A program made the translations under genes and the position numbers. This document shows positions 35,784-46,782 of a stretch of DNA of 64,000 bases, piece after piece (the stretch's first letter is position 1; each line of letters starts with the position of its first letter). Location of the stretch: assembly GCF_000739085.1 (NCBI RefSeq), contig NZ_CP009110.1, positions 6,386,001 through 6,450,000 on the forward strand, read 5' to 3'. The DNA is from Amycolatopsis methanolica 239. Lineage in GTDB: Bacteria; Actinomycetota; Actinomycetes; Mycobacteriales; Pseudonocardiaceae. The notes under the pieces are model-generated. The model saw nothing but the letters and a program-made list of their open reading frames with translations. It did not search any database and was not told the origin of the DNA.

Positions 35784-37479
35784 CAGAACAGGAAGTACCG
35801 CTGGGCCATGGGCACCGGCTGCGGCTCGATCAGCTCGCCGTCCACGTGCACCGCGAAGCTGTCCGCATCGACCTGGATGTCCGGCAGCGCGTCGTTGAGC
35901 ACCATGTCGGCCTTCGTCACGCGGCGCACGTTGCGCACCGGCACCAGCGGCCGGGTCACCGGAAGTTCGGTGCCGAGCGCTTGCGGCGCGACGAACAGGC
36001 TGCTCGCCGCGGCCACGGACGGCGCGGCGCCGAACATGGGCCGCGCGAGCACCGGCTGCGGGGTCGGGATGGACGCGTTCGCGTCGCCCATCGCGGCCCA
36101 CGCGACGAACCCGCCCTTCAGCACCACGTGCGGCTTCACGCCGAAGAACTTGGGCTCCCACAACACCAGGTCGGCGAGCTTGCCGACCTCGACCGAGCCG
36201 ATCTCGCCGTCCATCCCGTGCGCGATGGCCGGGTTGATCGTGTACTTGGCGACATAGCGACGGGCCCGCAGGTTGTCCGCGGCGCCGTCGCCGGGCAGTG
36301 CTCCACGGCGGCGTTTCATCACGTGCGCGGTCTGCCAGGTGCGGATGATCACCTCGCCGATCCGGCCCATCGCCTGCGAGTCCGAGCTCATCATCGAGAT
36401 GGCGCCGAGGTCGTGCAGCACGTCCTCGGCCGCGATGGTGCTCGGGCGTGATCCGGCTCTCGGCGAAGGCCAGGTCCTCCGGCACCGACGGGTTGAGGTG
36501 GTGGCACACCATGAGCATGTCGAGGTGCTCGTCGAGGGTGTTGACCGTGTGCGGGCGGGTCGGGTTGGTCGACGAGGGCAGGAAGTTCGGCAGCCCGGCG
36601 ACCTTGATGATGTCCGGCGCGTGCCCGCCGCCGGCGCCCTCGGTGTGGTAGGCGTTGATCGACCGGCCGGCCACTGCGTCCATAGTGGACTCCAGGAACC
36701 CGGCCTCGTTGAGGGTGTCGGTGTGGATCGCCACCTGCACGCCGGATTCGTCGGCAACCGACAGGCACGCGTCGATCGCGGCGGGCGTGGTGCCCCAGTC
36801 CTCGTGCAGCTTGAACCCGCCGGCGCCGGCCACGAGCTGCTCGCGCAGCGCTTCCGGCCGGACCGTGTTCCCCTTGCCCAGCAACAGGACGTTGACCGGC
36901 TGGCCGTCCATCGCCTGCAGCATCCGGGCCAGGTTCCACGGCCCCGGCGTGACCGTGGTGGCCTTCGTGCCCTCCGATGGGCCCGTGCCGCCGCCGACGA
37001 GCGTGGTCAGGCCGGAGGCCAGCGCGGTGTCGACGAGCTGCGGGCAGATGAAGTGGACGTGGCAGTCGACGCCGCCCGCCGTGAGGATCTTCCCGTTGCC
37101 GGACAGGACCTCCGTGGCCGGCCCGATCACCAGGGCCGGATCGACGCCGTCCATGGTGTCCGGGTTGCCCGCCTTGCCGATGCCGACGATCCGGCCGTCG
37201 CGCACGCCGATGTCGGCCTTGACCACGCCCCAGTGGTCGAGCACGACGGTGCCGGTGATGACCAGGTCAGGCGCGCCCTCGGCGCGCGTCGCCATGCCCT
37301 GGCCCATCGACTCGCGGATCACCTTGCCGCCGCCGAAAGAGCACCTCGTCGCCGGAGCCCGCGCCCATGCTGCGGTCCTCGGTGACCTCGATGAGCAGGT
37401 CGGTGTCGGCAAGCCGGATCCGGTCGCCGGTCGTCGGCCCGAACAGCTCGGCGTAGCGCTCACGGTCGATGCTGGTCAC
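35783..37479 (-). pseudogene. ureC: Urease alpha subunit UreC with two frameshifts
   Basis: GTG 37479. One extra base in the run at 37336-37338 breaks [15 protein letters not shown]; a second extra base near 36444-36449 breaks ESRI before [19 protein letters not shown]. Removing both gives 564 residues, the normal UreC length. All active-site elements are otherwise present across the frames: HVHFICPQ, the carbamylated-lysine region [25 protein letters not shown], the flap MVCHHLNP, and SSDSQAMGR. As written, translation stops after about 70 residues. Urea hydrolysis therefore cannot occur unless the frameshifts are sequence errors. Confidence 0.85.
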
Positions 37480-37771
37480 TCGGCTTCCTTCCGCAGTCCC
37501 GGCACCACGCCGCGGCCGGCCAGCGGCACCAGGTCGACCTCGCGCTCGACGCCCGGCTCGAAGCGGACGGAGGTGCGGCGGGGATGTCCAGGCGGTGACC
37601 GCGCGCGGCCGCCCGGTCGAATTCGAGCGCCGGGTTCGTCACCGCGAAGTGGTAGTGGGAGCCGACCTGCACCGGACGGTCACCGGTGTTGGTCACCCGC
37701 ACCCGCACGCGTGGACGACCCGGGTTCAACTGCACGGGTGATTCCGCCGGGATGATCTCTCCGGGACGCAC
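37476..37771 (-). pseudogene. ureB: Urease beta subunit UreB with a one-base deletion
   Basis: GTG 37771; [18 protein letters not shown] and [20 protein letters not shown] are standard UreB. Near 37576 one G is missing, so LDIPA is followed by a nonsense reading instead of [19 protein letters not shown], which is found intact in the next frame and ends ...RKEAE-stop at 37476-37478, overlapping the ureC GTG. Total length is 296 bases where 297 is expected. Confidence 0.85.
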
Positions 37772-37781
37772 GCGGTGCTCC

Positions 37782-38084
37782 TCAGACGATCGGGTCGTGC
37801 ACGGTGACGAGCTTCGCGCCGTCCGGAAAGGTGGCTTCGACCTGGACCGAGTCGACCATCTCGGGCACGCCGTCGAGCACCTGCTCCCTGGACAGCACGG
37901 ACCGGCCGCTGGACATCAGCTCGGCGACGGTGCGGCCGTCGCGGGCGCCCTCCAGGACGTGGTCGGTGATGAGCGCGACGGCCTCCGGGTAGTTCAGCCG
38001 GACGCCGCGCTCCAGCCGCCGCCGTGCCACGTCGGCGGCGACGTGGACCAGCAACTTGTCGCGCTCCTGGGGGCTCAAGGGCAT
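37782..38084 (-). CDS. ureA: Urease gamma subunit UreA
   Basis: 100-residue smallest urease subunit, complete: [40 protein letters not shown] and [23 protein letters not shown] at 38084. First gene of the leftward cluster ureABCFGD; ureE is absent, as is usual in actinobacteria. It is intact, but its partners UreB and UreC are frameshifted. The 242-base divergent gap to citA (38085-38326) should hold both promoters; I see no clear box. Confidence 0.93.
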   Translation of the reverse strand: MPLSPQERDKLLVHVAADVARRRLERGVRLNYPEAVALITDHVLEGARDGRTVAELMSSGRSVLSREQVLDGVPEMVDSVQVEATFPDGAKLVTVHDPIV

Positions 38085-38326
38085 GCGCTCAGGTCTATCA
38101 CCGCGCAGACGGCGACACGCAGGCGCGAAACACAGGATTTACGCGCGAACGGCTCATCCAGCTGAATCGTTCTCGTAATCGTGACCGAAACCACCGCTTT
38201 CTTCGATTGCCCCTAGGCCGTTCGAGGGGCATGGTGTGGTCACCGTGCGACGAGGCGCCCCCGAGCGCGTCACGCGCGCGTAACAACTCCATGTCGGGGA
38301 AAAATGCGCAGCGAAAGGTTTCACCA

Positions 38327-39469
38327 GTGACTACCTCAGCGCCCGTTGCGAACAACACTGAACCGGACGACGGGTTCAAGCCCGGTCTGGAAGGCGTGGT
38401 CGCCTTCCGCACCCAGATCGCCGAGCCGGACCGCAACGGCGGCGCGCTGCGCTACCGGGGCGTGGACATCGAAGACCTGGCAGGCAAGGTCAGCTTCGGC
38501 GACGTCTGGGGCCTGCTGGTCGACGGCCACTTCGGCAACGGCCTCGCGCCCGCCGAGCCGTTCCCGATCCCCGTGCACACCGGCGACGTCCGGGTCGACG
38601 CGCAGGCCGCGCTCGCGATGGTCGCGCCGATCTGGGGTTTCCGGCCGCTGCTGGACATCAGCGACGAGGAGGCGCGGGAAAACCTCGCGCGCGCCTCGGT
38701 GATGGCGTTGTCGTACGTGGCGCAGTCCGCGCGCGGGGTCGGGGTGCCTGCCGTGCCGCAGTCCGCGGTCGACGCCGGGCAGACGATCACCGAGCGGTTC
38801 ATGATCCGCTGGCGCGGCGAGCCGGACCCGGCGCACGTCAAGGCCGTGGACGCGTACTGGGTGTCGGCGGCGGAGCACGGCCTGAACGCCTCGACGTTCA
38901 CCGCGCGCGTGATCGCGTCGACGGGCGCCGACGTCGCGGCTGCGTTGTCCGGCGCGATCGGCGCGATGTCCGGGCCGCTGCACGGCGGCGCGCCCGCGCG
39001 GGTGCTGCCGATGATCGAAGCGGTCGAGAAGGAAGGCGACGCGCGCAAGGTGGTCAAGGGGATCCTCGACCGCAAGGAGCGCCTGATGGGCTTCGGGCAC
39101 CGGGTGTACCGGGCCGAGGACCCGCGGGCCCGCGTGCTGCGGCGGACGTGCCGCGAGCTCGGCGCCGCGCGGTACGAAGTGGCCGAGGCACTGGAGCAGG
39201 CCGCGCTGGCCGAACTGCGCGAGCGGCGCCCGGACCGCGCGATCGAGACGAACGTGGAGTTCTGGGCGGCGGTGATCCTGGACTTCGCGCAGGTCCCGAC
39301 GCACATGATGCCGGCCATGTTCACCTCGGCGCGCACCGCCGGCTGGGCGGCGCACATCCTGGAGCAGAAGCAGACCGGCCGTCTCGTCCGCCCCTCGGCG
39401 AGCTACGTCGGCCCCGGCCCGCGCTCCCCGGAGGAGGTCGAGGGCTGGTCGGCGGTCAAGCCGCTGTAG
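38327..39469 (+). CDS. citA: Citrate synthase 2 (CitA type)
   Basis: 380 residues, the short citrate synthase paralog of actinobacteria. Nearly colinear with mycobacterial CitA: GLEGVVAFRTQIAEPDRNGG, ALRYRGVDIEDLAGKVSFGD, IGAMSGPLHGGAPARVLPM, LMGFGHRVYRAEDPRARVL and ETNVEFWAAVILDF. GTG at 38327 with AAAGG nine bases upstream is chosen over an ATG at 38291 that lacks a ribosome site. It adds to GltA at 19637; division of labour between the two is not evident from sequence. Confidence 0.95.
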   Translation: MTTSAPVANNTEPDDGFKPGLEGVVAFRTQIAEPDRNGGALRYRGVDIEDLAGKVSFGDVWGLLVDGHFGNGLAPAEPFPIPVHTGDVRVDAQAALAMVAPIWGFRPLLDISDEEARENLARASVMALSYVAQSARGVGVPAVPQSAVDAGQTITERFMIRWRGEPDPAHVKAVDAYWVSAAEHGLNASTFTARVIASTGADVAAALSGAIGAMSGPLHGGAPARVLPMIEAVEKEGDARKVVKGILDRKERLMGFGHRVYRAEDPRARVLRRTCRELGAARYEVAEALEQAALAELRERRPDRAIETNVEFWAAVILDFAQVPTHMMPAMFTSARTAGWAAHILEQKQTGRLVRPSASYVGPGPRSPEEVEGWSAVKPL

Positions 39470-39478
39470 TCCGTCGCG

Positions 39479-39513
39479 GAAGGCCCCGGCATCACCGCGG
39501 TTCCGGGGCCTTC
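39479..39513. terminator. Hairpin terminator between citA and the MFS gene
   Basis: Perfect 11-bp stem GAAGGCCCCGG / CCGGGGCCTTC with a 13-base loop and a following T-C run. It begins ten bases after the citA stop and its right arm lies within the last codons of the convergent MFS gene. Confidence 0.75.
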
Positions 39514-40652
39514 TCGCGTACTGTCACCGCGCGCAGCACCGGGCGCACCAGGACCGCGCCGGCCAGGAGGATCACCGCCGCGCCGAGGCAGGCCACCCGC
39601 CAGCCGGAACCGGTGCCGTAGAGCAGGCCGGCGGTGAAGGCGCCGATGGTGGCGCCGAGCAGCGTCGCGCTCTCGTAGATACCCATCGCCCGGCCGAGGC
39701 TCACCCCCGCGGCCTCGGCCACGATCTCCTGCTCGACTGGGATCGCCGCGGCGAACGCCGCCGCCGACAGCACCCACATCCCGGCCAGCACGAGTGGATT
39801 CGGCGCGAACGACAGCCCCACCGCGAAGACCGCGCTGCACCCCATCGCCAGCGACAGCACCGTCGTGCGGCCCAGCCGCCCGGTCACCTTATGCAGGTAC
39901 TCCGGGAGCGTCGTGTAGACGATGAACCCGGGCAGGAACACCCCGGCGATTTCGTTCAGCTGCAGGTGGTGCCCGCGCTGCAGGTGCATGAGCAGCAACA
40001 GCGCCACGCCCGCCTCGGCGAGCGCGGTGATCACCACGAGCAACAGCATCGGCCGCAACCACCGGCCCAGCTGCCTGAACCCCTGCCCGGTCGTCCGCGG
40101 TGCGGCCGCCCCGGTCGGCGCGAGCATCACCGCCGCCGTCACGGCGCAGGCGGCCGCGCCGAACCAGAACACGCCGCGGTATTCGATGCGGGGCACCAGG
40201 GTCATGGCGGCCACGAAGGCGATCCACGTGCCGCCACCCTCGGACGAGAACAGTTTGCTGAACGCGGCTTTGTCGTTGTCGAGCTCTTCGCCGACACGGG
40301 CACGCAGAGCCACCCAGAAGATCGCCCCGCCCGCCCCGCCGAGCACCGCGGCCGCGAAAGCCGGCCCCAGCCCCGGGGTGAGCGCGTACCCGGCGAACGA
40401 CAGTCCATAGAGGACAGCGCCGATGGCGGCCAGCCGTCCGCGGTCGAACCGGTCGGCGAGCGCCCCCGCGAGCGGCCGCACCACGAACGACACCAGAGTC
40501 TCCAGCGCCGTCAACGCCCCCACCCCGGCCGCGCTCGCGCCCAGCGCGCTGCCCGCCCACAGCGGCAGGAAGAAATCCAGGACCTCGACCGGCCCGCGCA
40601 TCAGTGCCGCGGCCAGCTCGTTCTGACTCGCGCGGCGTTTCCCCTGCGCCAT
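39492..40652 (-). CDS. MFS transporter (DHA1-like drug exporter)
   Basis: 386-residue major facilitator with about 12 helices. The motif A-like loop RPLAGALADRFDRGRLAAIGA and GAGGAIFWVALRARVGEE are visible. An N-terminal basic stretch (AQGKRRASQNELAAAL) precedes helix 1. A perfect 16-bp palindrome lies 18 bases before the ATG at 40652, typical of TetR-controlled efflux genes, and a TetR gene lies nearby at 41132. Efflux of a toxic compound is likely; substrate unknown. Confidence 0.87.
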   Translation of the reverse strand: MAQGKRRASQNELAAALMRGPVEVLDFFLPLWAGSALGASAAGVGALTALETLVSFVVRPLAGALADRFDRGRLAAIGAVLYGLSFAGYALTPGLGPAFAAAVLGGAGGAIFWVALRARVGEELDNDKAAFSKLFSSEGGGTWIAFVAAMTLVPRIEYRGVFWFGAAACAVTAAVMLAPTGAAAPRTTGQGFRQLGRWLRPMLLLVVITALAEAGVALLLLMHLQRGHHLQLNEIAGVFLPGFIVYTTLPEYLHKVTGRLGRTTVLSLAMGCSAVFAVGLSFAPNPLVLAGMWVLSAAAFAAAIPVEQEIVAEAAGVSLGRAMGIYESATLLGATIGAFTAGLLYGTGSGWRVACLGAAVILLAGAVLVRPVLRAVTVREKAPEPR

Positions 40653-40670
40653 CGCAACCCCCAGGTTTCG

Positions 40671-40686
40671 AGATACGATCGTATCT
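40671..40686. promoter_or_regulatory. 16-bp perfect palindromic operator
   Basis: AGATACGATCGTATCT is its own reverse complement. It sits just upstream of the MFS start codon, where it would overlap the promoter or transcription start. The TetR encoded at 41132 is the nearest candidate binder. Confidence 0.65.
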
Positions 40687-40697
40687 TAAAGCGAGGG

Positions 40698-41108
40698 TCA
40701 AGCGATTTCGGCAACTCCGTCGATCTCGACGAGAACGCCCTCACGGACGAGCTCCGCCACCACCGTCGTGCGCGCGGGCAGTACCGGGCAGTCGGCGAAG
40801 AACTCCTGGTAGACCCGGTTGAAGGCGGCGAAGTTCGCACGGTCGCCCAGGTAGCAGGTGCATTTGACGATCAGGTCCTTGCGGCTGCCCGCCGTGACGA
40901 AGACCGCCACGAGGTTCGTCAGCACCTGGCGCACCTGGGCGTCGAGGTCGGCCGGGATTTCGTGCGTGGCCGGGTCGAGCGGCCCCTGCCCGGAGGTGAA
41001 GACCAGGTCACCGGTGCGGATGGCCTGGGACAGCGGCGGCTCGGTGCCGTCAGGGAAACGGACGAACGGAGCCGTGTCGGTGTGGATTCTCTCGATCATG
41101 CGCGCCAT
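40698..41108 (-). CDS. RidA/YjgF family protein
   Basis: 136 residues (133 if the second Met at 41099 is used, which has the better ribosome site AGGATGG). Rid-fold features: GDLVFTSGQGPLDPATHEIP, DAQVRQVLTNLVAVFVTAGS, KCTCYLGDRANFAAFNRVYQ and CPVLPARTTVVAELVREGVL, with the Arg of PARTTV at the deaminase-site position. RidA proteins hydrolyse reactive enamines/imines formed by PLP enzymes; other subgroups act in catabolic pathways. Divergent from the TetR gene by a few bases. Confidence 0.88.
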   Translation of the reverse strand: MARMIERIHTDTAPFVRFPDGTEPPLSQAIRTGDLVFTSGQGPLDPATHEIPADLDAQVRQVLTNLVAVFVTAGSRKDLIVKCTCYLGDRANFAAFNRVYQEFFADCPVLPARTTVVAELVREGVLVEIDGVAEIA

Positions 41109-41131
41109 CCTGGCGCACTAGGGTGAAAACC

Positions 41132-41737
41132 GTGCCCAAGATCGTGGACCGCGAGCAGCGCCGCCGGGAGATCGCGGAAGCCGTGCTCCGGCTGATCGCC
41201 AGGGAGGGCATCGAAGCGGTCAGCGTCCGGACCGTCGCCACCGAGGCCGGGCTCTCCGCGGGCGCCGTGCAGAAGTACTTCGCCACCCGCGACGAGCTGT
41301 TCCGCTTCGCGTTCGACCTCACCGGCGAGTACATCGAGCAGCGCTGGATGCGGGTCCCGCAGGGCCATTTGCTCACCATGCTGCGCGCGCTGGTCGCCGA
41401 GGCCCTGCCGCTGGACGACCAGCGCCGCGCCGAGGTCATCGTCGTCCTCGCGTTCGCCGCGCGCGCCGCCGTCCTCCCGGAGTGGGCCGACCACCTGCGC
41501 GAGGGCTACGAGTTCATGCGCGCGCAGACCGCCGACTTCCTCGGCCAGGCCCAGCTCCACGGACACGTCCGCGACGACCTGGACACTGGCAAGCTCGCCG
41601 ATGTCGTCGTCGCCCTCACCGACGGCTTCGCCCAGCACCTGCTGCAGGCCCCGCCCGGCTCGGAGCTGCACCGCCGACTGCTCGGCTCGCTCGAGTTCGC
41701 CCTCACGGAGCTCCTCGCGCCCCGCGCGGCAGAATGA
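41132..41737 (+). CDS. TetR/AcrR family regulator
   Basis: 201 residues from GTG 41132 (GTG 41123 is in frame and possible). HTH: AEAVLRLIAREGIEAVSVRT then EAGLSAGAVQKYFATRDELF. TAGGGT at 41119-41124 ends seven bases before GTG 41132, the same spacing as at the TetR gene 26328, suggesting a leaderless transcript. It is divergent from ridA and the MFS gene, probably regulating them, and is followed after four bases by a serine hydrolase gene that is likely in the same operon. Confidence 0.88.
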   Translation: MPKIVDREQRRREIAEAVLRLIAREGIEAVSVRTVATEAGLSAGAVQKYFATRDELFRFAFDLTGEYIEQRWMRVPQGHLLTMLRALVAEALPLDDQRRAEVIVVLAFAARAAVLPEWADHLREGYEFMRAQTADFLGQAQLHGHVRDDLDTGKLADVVVALTDGFAQHLLQAPPGSELHRRLLGSLEFALTELLAPRAAE

Positions 41738-41741
41738 CGGC

Positions 41742-43094
41742 ATGCTGCCCAGCACCGAGTTCGCCCTGCTCCGCCGCCTCTCCCTGGAACAGGTGAACGG
41801 CCGCGCGCCGTCGATGGTCGCCGCGGTCGTCCGCGACGGCGAGGTCGCCTGGTGGGGCGCGCGGGGCACCGTCGAGGGCGCCGCGCCCGACGACGACACC
41901 CAGTACCGCCTCGGCTCGATCACCAAGTCGATCGTGGCCGCGCTCGTGATGCGCCTGCGCGACGAGGGCCGCCTCGACCTCAACGACCCGTTGGACAAGC
42001 ACGTCCCCGGCACGAGCTTCGGCGCCTCCACCGTCGGGCAGCTGCTCTCGCACACCGGCGGGCTGACGTCGGAGTCCCCCGGCTCGTGGTGGGAGCGCAG
42101 TGAAGGCGGCGACTGGGCCACCCTCGAAGCGAGCCTCGCCCAGGACGCGCTGAAGAACCGCCCGGGCAGCCGGTTCCACTACTCCAACGTCGGCTACGGC
42201 GTGCTCGGCGAACTGGTCGCCCGCCACCGCGGCACCGACTGGCTGACCGCGCTCAACCGCGAGGTCCTCGAACCGCTGGGCATGTCGCGCACGACGCCGC
42301 ACCCCACCGGCAAGCACGCGCACGGCTGGGCGGTGCACCCGTTCGCCGACCTGCTGCTGCCCGAGCCCAGCCCGGACGCCGGCGCGATGGCCCCGGCCGG
42401 GCAGCTGTGGTCCACGGTCCGCGACCTGGCCCGCTGGACCGCGTTCGTCGGCGGTGACAGCGCGGACGTGCTCAGCCCGGACACCGTGGCCGAGATGCGC
42501 GCGGTCGCCACGGTCGACGACGCCGACGCCTGGACCTCCGGCTACGGCCTCGGCCTGCAGGTCCTGCGCCACCAGGGCAGGCGGCTGGCCGGGCACACCG
42601 GCTCGATGCCCGGCTTCCTCGCCTGCACGCTGGTCGACGAGGTCACCGGCACGGGCGCGCTGACCTTCGCCAACACCACCTCCGGCCCGGCGATCCTCGG
42701 CCTGGTGGTCGACCTCATCTCGATCGCAGACGAGCAGGAGCCGAACCTGCCCGAGGAGTGGCGCCCCTCCGAGGTGGACCGGTCGCTGCTCACCCTCACC
42801 GGCCTGTGGCACTGGGGCCCGACGCCGTACCACCTGCGGCTGATCCCGGGCGGCATGCTGAGCCTCGCCCCGGTCAACGGCATGGGCCGGGCGTCCCGGT
42901 TCCGCCCGGTCGCGCAGGACAAGTGGCTCGGGCTGGACGGCTACTACGCCGGCGAGACGCTGCGCGTCGGCCGCGACACCGACGGCACGCCGCGGCACCT
43001 GGACCTGGCGACGTTCGTCTTCACGCGCACCCCGTACGACCCGGCGGCGCCCGTCCCCGGCGGCGTCGACCCGGAGGGCTGGCGTACCGCATAG
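41742..43094 (+). CDS. Serine hydrolase, beta-lactamase/S12 family
   Basis: 450 residues with the penicillin-binding-protein fold of class C beta-lactamases and esterases. Catalytic set: S-x-x-K in LGSITKSIVAAL, Y-x-N in FHYSNVGYG, and HTG (replacing KTG) in LAGHTGSMPGF. No signal peptide is evident, so it may be cytoplasmic, as for some EstB-like esterases. A C-terminal domain of about 110 residues (LTGLWHWGPTPYHLRLIPGG) follows. Four bases downstream of the TetR gene, likely co-transcribed. Substrate unknown; antibiotic resistance cannot be claimed. Confidence 0.87.
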   Translation: MLPSTEFALLRRLSLEQVNGRAPSMVAAVVRDGEVAWWGARGTVEGAAPDDDTQYRLGSITKSIVAALVMRLRDEGRLDLNDPLDKHVPGTSFGASTVGQLLSHTGGLTSESPGSWWERSEGGDWATLEASLAQDALKNRPGSRFHYSNVGYGVLGELVARHRGTDWLTALNREVLEPLGMSRTTPHPTGKHAHGWAVHPFADLLLPEPSPDAGAMAPAGQLWSTVRDLARWTAFVGGDSADVLSPDTVAEMRAVATVDDADAWTSGYGLGLQVLRHQGRRLAGHTGSMPGFLACTLVDEVTGTGALTFANTTSGPAILGLVVDLISIADEQEPNLPEEWRPSEVDRSLLTLTGLWHWGPTPYHLRLIPGGMLSLAPVNGMGRASRFRPVAQDKWLGLDGYYAGETLRVGRDTDGTPRHLDLATFVFTRTPYDPAAPVPGGVDPEGWRTA

Positions 43095-45362
<2,268 letters not shown>

Positions 45363-45419
45363 CGGGGTCCCGTCCGGGTGGCCGAACGGGTGGAATTGCT
45401 GCAAGATCAACCAAAAAGT

Positions 45420-45455
45420 GTCGGCGCGCCTGCCCCGACAAGCGGACGCGCCGAC
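45420..45455. promoter_or_regulatory. Inverted repeat in the GT87/sepH divergent region
   Basis: GTCGGCGCG at 45420-45428 and CGCGCCGAC at 45447-45455 form a 9-bp inverted repeat separated by 18 bases, about 40 bases before sepH. It could be an operator or an RNA hairpin in the sepH leader; no binder is known to me. Confidence 0.4.
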
Positions 45456-45494
45456 CTACCGTGAACATCCGAAGGTGAAGTCAGGAGGAAGCGG

Positions 45495-46271
45495 ATGCGG
45501 ACGCTGAGAGTGGTCGGGCTGCACGAGGACGGTAAGTCCATCGTGTGCGAAGACCCGGCGCGGCGCGAGCGTTTCCTCCTGCCCGCCGATGAGAAGCTGC
45601 GCGCGGCCGTCCGGGGCGACGTGCCGAGGCTCGGGCAGATCGAAATCGAGACGGAGAGCCAGATGCGACCACGCGAGATCCAGGCCCGGATCCGGGCCGG
45701 CGAGTCGGTGCAGCAGGTCGCGGACGCCGCCGGGGTTTCGGTGGAACGGGTGGAGCGGTTCGCGTACCCGGTGCTGCTGGAGCGGTCCCGCACCGCCGAG
45801 CTGGCGCAGTCGGCGCACCCGGTCCGCGAGGACGGCCCGGACCTGCGGACGCTCGGCGAGATCGTGGCCTACGCGTTCGGTGTGCGGGGCCAGGACTACT
45901 CGCAGGCGTCGTGGGACGCCTGGCGCGGCGACGACGGCCGATGGATCGTGGCGCTCCGGTGGACCGCGGGACGCTCCGACAACGCCGCGCACTGGCAGTT
46001 CTCGGCCGGCGCGCACGGCGGCACGGTCACCGCGCTGGACGAGCACGCCGAGGACCTGCTGGACCCACACCGCACGCCGCGGACGCTTCGGGCGGTGGGC
46101 GCGGAGGCCGAGCCCCTGCCGGAGCCCGAGCCGGTGGACGAGCAGCCCACGCTCGACATCGACGCGCAGCCCGACCCGTCGGCCGCCAAGCCGAAGCCGA
46201 AGAAGAAGGCCCACCCAGCGGTCCCGGCCTGGGAAGACGTCCTACTGGGAGTCCGCAGCCAACGCGGCTGA
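45495..46271 (+). CDS. sepH: Septation protein SepH
   Basis: 258 residues. The N-terminal DUF3071 domain is complete: RTLRVVGLHEDGKSIVCEDP, RERFLLPADEKLRAAVRGD, and the HTH RPREIQARIRAGESVQQVAD/AAGVSVERVERFAYPV, followed by YSQASWDAWRGDDGRWIVAL. The C-terminal tail is proline/acid-rich and ends in a lysine-rich patch (AAKPKPKKKAHPA). In Streptomyces and mycobacteria SepH binds FtsZ and promotes Z-ring assembly. AGGAGGAAG lies just upstream of ATG 45495. The 157-base gap downstream (46272-46428) holds no gene. Confidence 0.93.
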   Translation: MRTLRVVGLHEDGKSIVCEDPARRERFLLPADEKLRAAVRGDVPRLGQIEIETESQMRPREIQARIRAGESVQQVADAAGVSVERVERFAYPVLLERSRTAELAQSAHPVREDGPDLRTLGEIVAYAFGVRGQDYSQASWDAWRGDDGRWIVALRWTAGRSDNAAHWQFSAGAHGGTVTALDEHAEDLLDPHRTPRTLRAVGAEAEPLPEPEPVDEQPTLDIDAQPDPSAAKPKPKKKAHPAVPAWEDVLLGVRSQRG

Positions 46272-46428
46272 GCCACGCCCTTGATCTCTGCACCCCAAGG
46301 TAGCTGGGTGGTCATCCCTTGATCTTTAGACCCGCCACACGCCCCCCGGTGGCGGTGTTGGCGACCGCGTGGACCGCCCCGACGCGGCGCGGCGCGAACC
46401 GCTCCGGCCGCGCGAACGCCCGCTTCCG

Positions 46429-46782
46429 TCAGCCCTCCAGCCGCGCGACCAGTGACTTCGGCGCCACCGTGCGATAGGCCTCGCGCACGACGGCCCGCAC
46501 CTCGGCCCAGTCCACGGGCACGTCGAGGTATACCCCGAGCCACCCGCGGTGCCCGACGTAGGGCGGCCGGAAGAACCGGTCCGGCTCGGCCGCGACCATC
46601 TCCCCCTGCGCTCCGGGCGGCGCGGCGCACCAGCACGCCACCCGGTCGTCGTGGTGGTGGTCGGCGTACATCACGAACGTCCTGCGGCCGCGGACGAACC
46701 ACGCCGGCTCGCCGTGGCTGAGCCGCTCCTCCACCTCCGGCAGGGCCAGGCAGATCGCGCGCAGCGGCTCGAGCGGGTCCAT
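46429..46782 (-). CDS. MmcQ/YjbR-family protein
   Basis: 117 residues of the CyaY-like/YjbR fold: ICLALPEVEERLSHGEPAWF, RRTFVMYADHHHDDRVACW, FFRPPYVGHRGWLGVYLD and EVRAVVREAYRTVAPKSLV. Described in databases as MmcQ/YjbR DNA-binding proteins; DNA binding is weakly supported and the role is unknown. ATG at 46782, overlapping the stop of the DUF2537 gene by one base (TGATG-type), so the two are co-transcribed leftward. Confidence 0.85.
   Translation of the reverse strand: MDPLEPLRAICLALPEVEERLSHGEPAWFVRGRRTFVMYADHHHDDRVACWCAAPPGAQGEMVAAEPDRFFRPPYVGHRGWLGVYLDVPVDWAEVRAVVREAYRTVAPKSLVARLEG

Noticed and set aside
41742..43094. Beta-lactamase conferring antibiotic resistance
   Set aside because: S-x-x-K, Y-x-N and HTG fit the wide S12/esterase family, with no signal peptide evident; resistance cannot be inferred.
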